From assembly GCA_963700735.1 (NCBI GenBank), contig CAVOYR010000001.1, positions 242,545-306,544 on the forward strand: a DNA stretch of 64,000 nt, read 5' to 3'. The translations under genes were made by a program, and so were the position numbers. Under the pieces are notes generated by a model. The model was not told the DNA's origin, made no database searches, and saw only the letters and a list, made by a program, of their open reading frames with translations. Positions 35,439 to 43,661 of this stretch are shown here, one piece after another. The first letter of the stretch is position 1. The number at the start of each line of letters is the position of its first letter. Origin of the DNA: Anderseniella sp963700735. Its GTDB lineage: Bacteria; Pseudomonadota; Alphaproteobacteria; Rhizobiales; Aestuariivirgaceae.

Positions 35439-38400
35439 TCAGATGGTGCCCTGCTGCAAGTGGCTGAGCAGCTGCTTCGATACCGAGCCGTTGACCGGCA
35501 GGCCGTTCCTGAGCTGGTACAGGCGGATGGCGTTGGCGGTCCTGGTGCCCATGGAGCCGTCTGCCGGACCTGCATCGAAGCCCTTCTGCGCCAGCAATTC
35601 CTGCGCCTTGCGCACCTGATCCTTTGCAGAGAGGGGCGTGATGGGCTGGGCATTCATGGCCGGTGCCGGGGCTGGCTGTTCTGCGGCTGCCTGCTGTTGC
35701 GGCTGCTGGATGCCCCAGGCCGGTTCGCTGATCGAGACCATGTTGGCATCGCGATCGGCGGTCTGCGGCTTCCAGGTGGTGACCAATTGGTCGATCTGGC
35801 CGGCGGTGGACGCATCGATCTGGCGGCGGATGGCCTCGGCCTTGGTCACGGCATCACGGTCACCCTGGCGGGCGGCCAGCTTGAACCACTTGTAGGCTTC
35901 GTTGAAGTTCTTCTGCACGCCCAGGCCGCGCTCGTTCAGTACCGCCAGGTTGTATTGGCTGTCAGGCAGCCCGTATCCGGCGGCAGCGGCAAACCAGCGC
36001 GCTGCGGTGGCCATGTCCGGTTGACCCTTGGTCGAATCAGCCGACATCACGGCGAGGTTGTGCATGGCCTTGACGTTGCCCTGCTCGGCAGCCTTGGCGT
36101 ACCAGTCCATGGCCGTGGCGCGATCCTGCGCGACGCCACTGCCGCGTTCATACAGGGTGCCAATGCGGTATTGCGCGGCTGACAGGCCGCCGTTGGCAGC
36201 CTTGGTGTACCAGCGGGCAGCCGCATCGTGATTACGTTCGACCGTCCGGCCTTCAAGGAAGCGGCTGGCAATGATGAACTGCGCCTTGGCGTCGCCATTG
36301 TTGGCGGCATTGCGCAGTGCCTCTGTGCCGATCTCGGCAGGCAAGGCTTCTGCTGCGGCAACCGATTCAACGGGCTCCGGCTGCATTGCGGCGACAGGTT
36401 CACCCATCGGCACCGGCTGCTGGGACAGCATCGGGTCCGATGTGCCCGTGCCAAGCGACGCAGTGGTCATTGGGTCGGCGGTAGAGGCCTGGGGCAGCTC
36501 GACAGGCTGGACGTTACCCGGCAGATCGGACTTGGCGACCGACACCTGCGGCGACGACTGCAGGCTGGACACCTGTTCAACGGACGAGGTGACCGGCGCC
36601 AGCTGGATGCTGCTCTGCTGAACCGGGCCCGACGAGAAGCTGCCGGAATTGACCGTGTAGGCAGATACTGCTGCCAGCAGCACGAGTGCGGCGAGCATCA
36701 GGCGCTTGCGGCTGGAGCCCTGGGTCGACTTGCCGTCGGCAGCGCCGCCCGTGGACTTGCTGCCATCGCGCGACAACAGTGATGCAAGACGGCTCTTGCG
36801 GGTTTCGTCGGCGGTGGGTGCCGGGATATCACCAAAGCCTGCACCGGCGCTCAACACAGCACCAGCCGGGCTGGAGGGCGCGGCAGCCGAGGCTGCGCGG
36901 CGCGCCGCGGCAATGAAATCGGTCTGGCCGCCAGCCGGCATGGAGAACGGCTCGCGGGCTGCCCCGTGCTGTTCGCTCATGTGGGCGCGGACCACCGACA
37001 ACCAGTCTTCAGCCTGGGCCGGCCGGGCTTGCGCGGGCTGCGCCATGGGAGCTGGCCCGGCATTGATCGAGAACGGGTCGTCAAACGGAGAGAACTGCGC
37101 GGACGGCTGCGGCGGGATCTGGCCAAGGTCGATGGCGGGTGCGGCAGCCGCGGCTGCAAACGGCGATGCATGATCGCCAACCGGCTGGTGCGCGTCAAAG
37201 TTGCCAGCCAGCGCCGATGCGGCAGCGGCAGCTTTGGCGGCAATGTCGTCAACGGCTGCAGCAGACGTTCCGGTGGCACCGGGACGATCCAGTTCGCCCA
37301 GCTTGTCGATGATCTGGGCCAGCGTTTCATGAACCGCTTCGAGGGTTTCCTGGGTGCGCTGGTCTGCGGCCTCGGCATTGGCACGAACCGCTGCAAGACC
37401 GTCCTGCAACGCCTTGAACTCGGGCGAGCTGGTAGCCGGTTCCATGGCCTCGGTGGCAACAGCCGCGTTCGAGGCAGCGCCGGTGATCAGTTCCCGCGTC
37501 TCGGCCTGGCTGCGCTCAAGCGACTGGAACAGCTGCTGGATGGAATTCTCGATGGTGCCAAGGCTGCCGAGCTGCTGTTCGGTGGCGGCAAGCCGGTGCT
37601 CGATCTGGTTGATCTGGTGAACCAGCGCCGGGTCCGTCTGGACCTGGGGGGCAGCCATCTGCATGTCGATGGCATGAAGGCGCTGTTCAAGCTGGCCGAT
37701 GTGCGGCTGCAGGTCGACCGGCTGGGACACCTGGTTGAGCTGTTCGGTCAGTTCAGCGATGCGCTGCTCGATCAGGGCGATGGGTTCCTGGGCGGGGTTC
37801 TCGTCAACCCGGCTGGACAGGTTTTCCAGCGCCGAGCGCAATGCCTGCACCTCGTGTTCTGATGCTGCCTGCTGGCGGATTTCCTCGAAACGGTTGTGCA
37901 ACTGGGCAATCTCAAGCTGCACTTCCTCGAGGCCGCGTGCGCCGTTGCCGGCTTCGGCGAGCTTGGTTTCAGCCTGTGCAACCAGCACGGCGAGCCGGGA
38001 CTCGATGGCGCGGGCCTGCTCTTCGGCGGCCTTGCTGGCAGTGGCTTCTGCCTTCTGGCCCATCGCTTCTGCCGAATGGCGCACGGTGTCGATGCGCTCG
38101 GCGAGCTCACGAATGCGGGCTTCGAAAATCTGCTTGAGCTGCTGGTCGCCGGTTCCGGCGGAAACCTTTTCGACCTGGGCTGCGAGCTGGCTCATCCGGC
38201 TCTCAAGATCCTTGACGATCTGGGGCGGGATCGAGGGGGTGGCAGCCGGTGTTTCCACCTTGCCGGACAATTCAGCCATCCGCTTCTGCAGCGACGTCAT
38301 GGTGTCGCGCGACTTGGCTTCGGATTTCTCGATATGATCGACAATGTTGCGTACCGCCCCTTCAAGTGCGCTGAACCCGGGCAGGTCGCGGGCCTTGATT

Positions 38401-38933
38401 TCTGCGGGACGTTCGGACAGTTCCTCGACCTTGACACCGATGCGCTCGACCTTGTCGCCAAGGTGAATGATGGACGCGTGGGTATGCTTCTCGCCGGACT
38501 CGATGCGGTCGAGCAGCTTCTCCATCGCAAGCGTGCTGGCGCCGGTGTCGGCGGAAGCGCGCGGCGCTGGTGCCAGGGGTGCGGGCTCGGGCTGCTGCAG
38601 TCCGGCGATCCGGTCAAACAACGCGTCCAGCTTGCTGGCAATGATGGTGGCGGACGGATCCGGCTCGCGAACAGGCGCAACGGGTGCGGGTACCGGTTTT
38701 GCCTCTGCCGCAGATGTCCTTGCCGGTGCAGCCGGCTTGCGGCTGACGGTCGAGGACCCGGCCTTGCGGCGCGTGGCGCGAGCCTTGAGCTCTGCGTCTT
38801 CCTGAGCCGCTTCGAGGATCTTCTGGTTCAGCCATTCGCCAAGGGTCAGGCCTTCGGCACGGGCTGCATCCTTCGCAACCTCACGTGCCTTGCCGTCAAT
38901 GCCCTTAACGCTCCAAGGAATGCCTGACTTCAT
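35439..38933 (-). CDS. podJ: PodJ-like polar localisation factor with SEL1 repeats and peptidoglycan-binding domain
   Basis: A 1164-residue polarity scaffold. Cytoplasmic N-terminus PWSVKGIDGKAREVAKDAAR is followed by long coiled-coil segments (about 60-600) rich in Glu, Gln and Ala. A Pro/Ala-rich linker (about 610-730) precedes a single membrane helix near residue 750 (LMLAALVLLAAVSAY). The periplasmic part has about four SEL1/TPR-like repeats (about 870-1035), then a peptidoglycan_binding_1 domain at the end (GFDAGPADGSMGTRTANAIR). This is the layout of Caulobacter PodJ and its rhizobial counterparts, which mark the new pole. A CtrA-type box lies 120 nt upstream of the start. Confidence 0.88.
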   Translation of the reverse strand: MKSGIPWSVKGIDGKAREVAKDAARAEGLTLGEWLNQKILEAAQEDAELKARATRRKAGSSTVSRKPAAPARTSAAEAKPVPAPVAPVREPDPSATIIASKLDALFDRIAGLQQPEPAPLAPAPRASADTGASTLAMEKLLDRIESGEKHTHASIIHLGDKVERIGVKVEELSERPAEIKARDLPGFSALEGAVRNIVDHIEKSEAKSRDTMTSLQKRMAELSGKVETPAATPSIPPQIVKDLESRMSQLAAQVEKVSAGTGDQQLKQIFEARIRELAERIDTVRHSAEAMGQKAEATASKAAEEQARAIESRLAVLVAQAETKLAEAGNGARGLEEVQLEIAQLHNRFEEIRQQAASEHEVQALRSALENLSSRVDENPAQEPIALIEQRIAELTEQLNQVSQPVDLQPHIGQLEQRLHAIDMQMAAPQVQTDPALVHQINQIEHRLAATEQQLGSLGTIENSIQQLFQSLERSQAETRELITGAASNAAVATEAMEPATSSPEFKALQDGLAAVRANAEAADQRTQETLEAVHETLAQIIDKLGELDRPGATGTSAAAVDDIAAKAAAAASALAGNFDAHQPVGDHASPFAAAAAAPAIDLGQIPPQPSAQFSPFDDPFSINAGPAPMAQPAQARPAQAEDWLSVVRAHMSEQHGAAREPFSMPAGGQTDFIAAARRAASAAAPSSPAGAVLSAGAGFGDIPAPTADETRKSRLASLLSRDGSKSTGGAADGKSTQGSSRKRLMLAALVLLAAVSAYTVNSGSFSSGPVQQSSIQLAPVTSSVEQVSSLQSSPQVSVAKSDLPGNVQPVELPQASTADPMTTASLGTGTSDPMLSQQPVPMGEPVAAMQPEPVESVAAAEALPAEIGTEALRNAANNGDAKAQFIIASRFLEGRTVERNHDAAARWYTKAANGGLSAAQYRIGTLYERGSGVAQDRATAMDWYAKAAEQGNVKAMHNLAVMSADSTKGQPDMATAARWFAAAAGYGLPDSQYNLAVLNERGLGVQKNFNEAYKWFKLAARQGDRDAVTKAEAIRRQIDASTAGQIDQLVTTWKPQTADRDANMVSISEPAWGIQQPQQQAAAEQPAPAPAMNAQPITPLSAKDQVRKAQELLAQKGFDAGPADGSMGTRTANAIRLYQLRNGLPVNGSVSKQLLSHLQQGTI

Positions 38934-39052
38934 TGTCACTGTCTCTTCCGTTCCGACCCGTGTCGTGCCGGCCCTCTTCGGGGACGGACTGGACACCTCG
39001 GGGACATGCGAATCTGTCCCTCTATTCCGGCCCCAAAGGTTAACCTCTTTGG

Positions 39053-39067
39053 TTAAGAACGGGTTAA
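39053..39067. promoter_or_regulatory. CtrA-type box TTAA-N7-TTAA
   Basis: TTAAGAACGGGTTAA exactly matches the full CtrA consensus TTAA-N7-TTAA. A further TTAA lies 9 nt to the left. It sits 120-134 nt upstream of the PodJ-like start, where a cell-cycle regulator would be expected to act. Function is inferred. Confidence 0.55.
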
Positions 39068-39287
39068 GCAGGCGTGTCTTTGCCAGACTCTCGTGAAAGA
39101 AGCAGAACCGGAAAGCCGGAAACGGGTCGATTTCACTGGCACGGAGGCCTTGCGAGCAAAGGCAATGCGCGGGACAGCAAACAATCTCGTAACGACATAA
39201 AGGCCAAATGCTGCCGCAATCGCGTGTTACGTCAATTTCAACCCGCATGACGTAGCTCTGCGGAGCTCAATAACCCATAAATATGAC

Positions 39288-39299
39288 AACAAATTTGTT
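39288..39299. promoter_or_regulatory. Perfect palindrome AACAAATTTGTT before merR
   Basis: A 12-bp perfect palindrome 27-38 nt upstream of the MerR start, close to where a core promoter would lie. It may be a self-binding operator of the MerR protein; MerR operators are usually longer dyads, so this is tentative. Confidence 0.35.
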
Positions 39300-39325
39300 C
39301 GAGTGATTCGGACAGGAGACTTAAC

Positions 39326-39754
39326 ATGACAACTAAACCGGGGACTCAGACAGACCGTGAACGGACCTATTCGATCACGGAGCTGTGCAAGGAATTCGAC
39401 GTAACACCGCGCACACTGCGCTTCTACGAGCAAAAGGGCCTGCTCAATCCCGCGCGGCGGGGCTGGACACGGTTGTTCTCGTATCGTGACCGCGCCCGCC
39501 TCAACCTGATCCTGCGCGGCAAGCGGGTAGGTTTCTCGCTTGAAGAGATCAAGGAGATGCTCGACCTCTACAACCTTCGCGACGGCCAGCTGACGCAGTT
39601 GCGCGTTGCCTCGACCAAGATGCGTGAACGGCTGGGTGTGCTGAAAGTCCAGCGTATCGAGCTTGACCAGGCCATCGGTGATCTCGAACGCACCGTTGAG
39701 CTGGTAGACAGCATGCTCAAGGAGCGCACCGAGAACGAACGCAAGGCAAGCTGA
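39326..39754 (+). CDS. MerR-family transcriptional regulator
   Basis: A 142-residue MerR-type activator. The N-terminal winged HTH reads YSITELCKEFDVTPRTLRFY, then EQKGLLNPARRGWTRLFSYR, and the second helix pair includes LRGKRVGFSLEEIKEMLDLY. A long C-terminal dimerisation coiled coil (about 85-140) follows. No cysteines suitable for metal sensing are seen, which fits the LiuR-like group that controls leucine/isovalerate and acyl-CoA catabolism genes. An acyl-CoA dehydrogenase gene lies downstream beyond a strong terminator, matching that view. Confidence 0.88.
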   Translation: MTTKPGTQTDRERTYSITELCKEFDVTPRTLRFYEQKGLLNPARRGWTRLFSYRDRARLNLILRGKRVGFSLEEIKEMLDLYNLRDGQLTQLRVASTKMRERLGVLKVQRIELDQAIGDLERTVELVDSMLKERTENERKAS

Positions 39755-39789
39755 GGCCACAAGGCCAGCCGTGCCCGTTCTGCAACATG

Positions 39790-39822
39790 ATGCCACCGGC
39801 TCACTGACCGGTGGCATTTTTT
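39790..39822 (+). terminator. Strong intrinsic terminator after merR
   Basis: Perfect 10-bp stem ATGCCACCGG and CCGGTGGCAT around an 8-nt loop, followed by TTTTTTG. It ends the MerR transcript, so the acyl-CoA dehydrogenase downstream needs its own promoter. Confidence 0.88.
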
Positions 39823-39895
39823 GTTGTTGCCGGCAGCGTTTCAATCAACGCACACTGATGGCCATCAGGCTTCAGATCGATTGAGGGCTTCCCGC

Positions 39896-41053
39896 ATGAC
39901 CCATACCGAGTTGCCGCGCCATGGCTGGATGCGCGACGACCACGCCATGCTTGCCGACCAGGCCATCCGGTTCTTCGAGCGCGAAGTGGTACCCCACTAT
40001 GACCGCTTCGAAGCCAACGGCATTGTGGACCGCGCGGTGTGGGAGAAGGCTGGCGAAACCGGCCTGCTGGCCCCGATGGCCCCGGACGAGTATGGCGGGG
40101 CGGGTGGTGATTTCGGCCATGACGCGGTCATCATCGAGGCCGCTGGCAGCACCGGCTGCGACGGCTTCGGCGCCGTGCTGCACTCGGCCATCGTAATGCC
40201 CTACATCCTGCATTACGGCTCGGAGGAACAGAAGCAGCGCTGGTTGCCGCGACTGGTGACGGGCGAACTCATCGGCGCCATTGCCATGACCGAGCCGGGT
40301 GCCGGATCGGACCTGCAGGGGGTGAAGACCAATGCCCGGCTGGACGGCAACCACTATGTCATCAACGGCTCCAAGACATTCATCACCAATGGCCAGCAAG
40401 CCAACCTGATACTGCTGGTGACCAAGACCAACCCGGCGCTCGGGGCCAGGGGCACATCGCTGTTCGTGGTGGAAACCGATGAGGTGGAAGGGTTCCGGCG
40501 TGGCCGAAACCTGGACAAGATCGGGCTGAAGGCCAACGACACGTCAGAGCTGTTCTTCGACGACGTGCGGGTGCCCGCCGATGCCCTGCTGGGCCACCAG
40601 GAGGGCGAAGGCTTCACGCAACTTATGCAGCAACTGCCGCAGGAGCGGTTGATCATCGCCATCCAGGCCATTGCACGGATCGAGCGTGCGCTGGCGCTGA
40701 CCATCGACTACGTCAAGCAGCGCAAGGCCTTCGGCAAGGCGATCGCGGATTTCCAGAATACGCAGTTCGTGCTGGCCGAGTGCAAGACCGAAGCCACGGT
40801 GGCGCGAACTTTCGTCGACCATTGCATCACCACCCACCTGGCAGGCGGGCTTGATGCGACGTCAGCCTCGATGGCGAAGTACTGGGTGACCGACCTGCAG
40901 TGCAAGATCATCGACCGGTGCCTGCAACTGTTCGGCGGCTACGGCTACATGAACGAGTATCCGATTGCGCGCATGTATCGCGACGCACGGGTCGAGCGGA
41001 TCTATGGCGGCACCAACGAGATCATGAAGGTGCTGATAGCGAGAAGCCTTTAA
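39896..41053 (+). CDS. Acyl-CoA dehydrogenase
   Basis: FAD-dependent alpha,beta-dehydrogenase of acyl-CoA esters, 385 residues from ATG 39896. Family signatures: AIAMTEPGAGSDLQGVKTNA for FAD binding, then the C-terminal QLFGGYGYMNEYPIARMYRD and RIYGGTNEIMKV. The catalytic base would be the Glu in YGGTNEIM, a placement seen in medium/short-chain type enzymes. The chain-length specificity is not assignable. The preceding MerR regulator may control it as an inducer-responsive catabolic gene. A short hairpin follows the stop. Confidence 0.92.
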   Translation: MTHTELPRHGWMRDDHAMLADQAIRFFEREVVPHYDRFEANGIVDRAVWEKAGETGLLAPMAPDEYGGAGGDFGHDAVIIEAAGSTGCDGFGAVLHSAIVMPYILHYGSEEQKQRWLPRLVTGELIGAIAMTEPGAGSDLQGVKTNARLDGNHYVINGSKTFITNGQQANLILLVTKTNPALGARGTSLFVVETDEVEGFRRGRNLDKIGLKANDTSELFFDDVRVPADALLGHQEGEGFTQLMQQLPQERLIIAIQAIARIERALALTIDYVKQRKAFGKAIADFQNTQFVLAECKTEATVARTFVDHCITTHLAGGLDATSASMAKYWVTDLQCKIIDRCLQLFGGYGYMNEYPIARMYRDARVERIYGGTNEIMKVLIARSL

Positions 41054-41073
41054 CCGTCCGCAATGCCGGACGG
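41054..41073 (+). terminator. Hairpin directly after the acyl-CoA dehydrogenase stop
   Basis: CCGTCCG and CGGACGG form a 7-bp stem immediately after the TAA. There is no run of T on the plus strand, so termination efficiency is uncertain. Confidence 0.4.
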
Positions 41074-41132
41074 AAAACCGCTTTTGATCCCCGCCTTCGC
41101 GAGGACTTGCGCCTTTCCTGGCATTGCTCTGG

Positions 41133-42349
41133 TCAATCCGTAATGGCCTGGTAGACCAGCGCGCGCAGTTCCTTGCGGTTGGGATAGCTGGAGGATGGCA
41201 GCAGCTGTGTCAGGAACACCACCGACATCTCCTCTGCCGGGTCGCACCAGAAATAGGTCGACGCCATGCCACCCCACGAGAAGTCACCCGCCGAGGCTGA
41301 CAGCATCGAGCGGGCCGGAGACAGGTTGACCGCCACGCCAAGCCCGAAGCCGACGCCGGAGAACGAGGTTTCGCACCAGGCGCTGGGTCCGAGCGTGGCA
41401 AGGTCCACACCAGCCGGGCAGATGGTTGGCGGTCATGAAGCTGCACGGTACGCGAGCCGAGCAGCCGCACATCACCCAGCGCGCCGCCCCGGCGCATCAT
41501 CTCGGCAAACCGCAGGTAGTCATGGCCGGTTGATACCAGCCCGCCACCACCGGACAGCGTGTTGACTTCGCCCTCGCCAAAGCCTGCCGGGAACTCCGGC
41601 AACCCGCCACCGGGGTCAAATGCATAACACGGCCCGAGCCGGGCAGCCTTCGTTGCCGGCACGACGAACGAGGTGTCATGCATGCCAAGCGGACCGAGGA
41701 TGTTGTCCTGGAAGAACTGGTCCAGCGGCTTGCCGGAAACCACCTCGACGATGCGGCCCACCACGTCGGATGCGACCGAGTAATGCCAGCGCGAGCCGGG
41801 CTGGAACAGCAGCGGCTGCTGCGCCAGCCGGTCGGCGGTTTCGGCAAGACCGCCCGCGCGCTGGCCAAAGTCAAGCCGGTTGGACAGGTAGGCGTCAGAC
41901 AGGATGTCCTTGTTGAAGCCGTAGGTCAGCCCGGCAGTATGGGTGAGCAGGTTGTGCACGGTGAGCGGGGCCGCGAGCGGTTCGGTCTGGTCCAGCCTCG
42001 CCGCACCCGGCACCAGCACCCGCACGTCGCCGAACGACGGGATGAACGCACTGACCGGATCATCGAGGTGAATGAGGCCCTGCTCGTACAGCATCATCAG
42101 CGCCACCGCCGTGACCGGCTTGGTCATCGAATAGATGCGCACCAGCGACTGCGGCGTGTAGGCCACGCCCGCCTTCACATCCGCGAGGCCGTAGTGGCCG
42201 GTCCAGGCGACTGCGCCCTTGCGGGCGATCAGCGTGGCGGCGAACGGATATCTGCCGCCATCGACGTAGCGGCGCATCCAGTCGTCGATGCGGGTGAGAC
42301 GGGCGGCATCGAGGCCGCAGGCGGCGGGAGATGAAAGGTCGAGGCTCAT
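41133..42349 (-). CDS. Beta-lactamase/esterase-type serine hydrolase, frameshifted as assembled
   Basis: Class C beta-lactamase-like serine hydrolase (EstB/DUF-type penicillin-binding-like esterase). The Ser-x-x-Lys motif is YSMTKPVTAV, and the second motif region is WHYSVASDVVG. The third region WGGMASTYFW lies near the C-terminus in another frame. The reading frame is broken by two extra bases, near 41437 and 41415: the N-terminal frame reads to LLGSRTVQL, the next continues MTANHLP, and the third VDLATLGPSAWCE to the stop. Joined, the product is about 404 residues. Such enzymes hydrolyse esters or beta-lactams; the substrate is unknown. Start ATG 42349 is preferred. Confidence 0.78.
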
Positions 42350-42539
42350 GGTCCGCAAGTGATGCGCAGTTGAGGCCATGCGGTCAAGAGACCCGCCCGG
42401 ACGCGGCAACAGGTCAATCGGTTTCATGAACCGAAAATGAATGCGGCGGTCAGGTCCGGTTCAAGCACACGGCTGTAAAACGGTTTCCAGGCTGATGCAC
42501 ACCGCATCGACAAGAACCAGAAACCAGAGGAATGAACCC

Positions 42540-42836
42540 ATGTTCAAGAAGTCCATCATCGCAACCGCTGCTGCCCTGACCATCGCTGCCACCATGGCTG
42601 CCACCCCTGCCCAGGCCCTGTCGAAGAAGGGCGCCATTGCACTCGGCGCATTCTCGGCGCTCGCCATCGGCGCGGTTGCCGCTGCCCACGCCAACGACCG
42701 TGGCTACCGGGGTGGATACGGGGGTGGTTACCGCGGTCACCGCATCAGCTACCGCCACGCTGCGCGCAAGTGCGCCTACCGGTTCGGCCGCCACACCTGG
42801 CGCTTTGATCGTTGCATGGCCCGGCACGGCTTCTGA
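42540..42836 (+). CDS. Small secreted Gly/Arg/His-rich protein, copy 1
   Basis: A 98-residue product of unknown function. It starts with a signal peptide (MFKKSIIATAAALTIAATMA, cleavage likely after AQA), then a small-residue hydrophobic helix (KGAIALGAFSALAIGAVAAA). A Gly/Tyr/Arg linker GYRGGYGGGYRGHR follows, and a C-terminal module with two Cys, KCAYRFGRHTWRFDRCMARH. RBS AGAGGA lies 7 nt upstream. The second small gene downstream repeats the same plan and C-terminal module. Export is probable; the small-residue helix suggests membrane or oligomer packing. Confidence 0.8.
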   Translation: MFKKSIIATAAALTIAATMAATPAQALSKKGAIALGAFSALAIGAVAAAHANDRGYRGGYGGGYRGHRISYRHAARKCAYRFGRHTWRFDRCMARHGF

Positions 42837-42868
42837 CCAGCCAAGCTGACCGGACGCCATGCATGAAG

Positions 42869-42904
42869 AACACCGCCGGGACGCCTCCCCCGGCGGTGTT
42901 TTTA
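42869..42904 (+). terminator. Intrinsic terminator after small gene 1
   Basis: AACACCGCCGGG and CCCGGCGGTGTT make a 12-bp stem with an 8-nt loop, followed by TTTT. The stem sequence is nearly the same as the terminator of small gene 2. Confidence 0.85.
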
Positions 42905-43129
42905 AACTGTTGTGTGCGCCGCAAAGACTACTGATCCGCCATAACCTCCCAATGCTGCCAGTGCGGCGAACCCGCAATAACCATCCATCGGTTTTGCCCT
43001 GAGGTCATGGCTTTTTGACTAGACGCCACATCAGGCACACCGTAACCTGAGCCTCAGGGGTGATTTCAACCGGAGTCCGGCCATTCGCGCGGTCAACTCG
43101 TGTTTCCAAACTGGAGGAGATTGAAGAGC

Positions 43130-43492
43130 ATGTTCAGGAAATTCATCATGGCATCGGCAGCCGCGCTGCTGATCAGCGCCGGGGCGCAGACCGCGTCGGC
43201 CTACTCGCCAATGCCGGAAGTCACCGCCAAGGCACCGGTGTCGGCACCAGCCGCTGACGGCAGCTACAAGGTTGCCCATCGTATCGGCCGCCGTCACAGC
43301 CACACTGGCCGCAATGTCGGTCTCGGCATTGCCACGGGCATCATCGGCCTTGGCATTGCAGCAGCTGCCGCAGATGCTGCCCGCCGCGACCGTGGCCCAC
43401 GTTATTGCCGCCGTGTCGAGCGCCGCTGTGCGGACGACTGGGGTTGGGAAACCCGCCGCTGGTTCCGCTGCGTGGAACGCCGCGGCTGCTGA
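43130..43492 (+). CDS. Small secreted Cys/Arg-rich protein, copy 2
   Basis: A 120-residue product of unknown function. It has a signal peptide (MFRKFIMASAAALLISAGAQ, cleavage near ASA), a Pro/Ala-rich segment, an RHSHTGRN basic stretch, a glycine-zipper-like helix (GLGIATGIIGLGIAAAAA), and a Cys-rich C-terminus (RRCADDWGWETRRWFRCVER). It aligns with copy 1 over signal peptide, helix and the last 21 residues. RBS GGAGGA is about 12 nt upstream. The earlier ATG at 43100 lacks a good RBS. The order and matched terminators suggest tandem duplication. Confidence 0.8.
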   Translation: MFRKFIMASAAALLISAGAQTASAYSPMPEVTAKAPVSAPAADGSYKVAHRIGRRHSHTGRNVGLGIATGIIGLGIAAAAADAARRDRGPRYCRRVERRCADDWGWETRRWFRCVERRGC

Positions 43493-43520
43493 GTTCAGCA
43501 GTCATGACCTGAGTTGATGG

Positions 43521-43552
43521 CACCGCCGGAGCGATCCGGCGGTGTACTTTTT
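43521..43552 (+). terminator. Intrinsic terminator after small gene 2
   Basis: CACCGCCGGA and TCCGGCGGTG pair as a perfect 10-bp stem around GCGA, followed by TACTTTTTTC. Confidence 0.85.
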
Positions 43553-43661
43553 TCTGCTTCCGCCCGCACATCGGTGCGGACGTCCGTTCACGGGCTGGCG
43601 CAAGGACAACGCTTCGCTTGTCTTGCTTGCCCTGCCACGCAGGGGCAACAATCCGGCAGAA

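Larger units (their letters stand above)
38934..39325. other. Divergent promoter region between podJ-like and merR genes
   Basis: 392 nt without a gene, lower in GC than its flanks, serving two divergent genes. It holds three TTAA tetramers at 39040, 39053 and 39064, the last two at CtrA spacing, GANTC sites at 39010-39014 and 39305-39309 (potential CcrM methylation), and a 12-bp palindrome near the merR start. No ORF in it looks coding. Confidence 0.6.
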
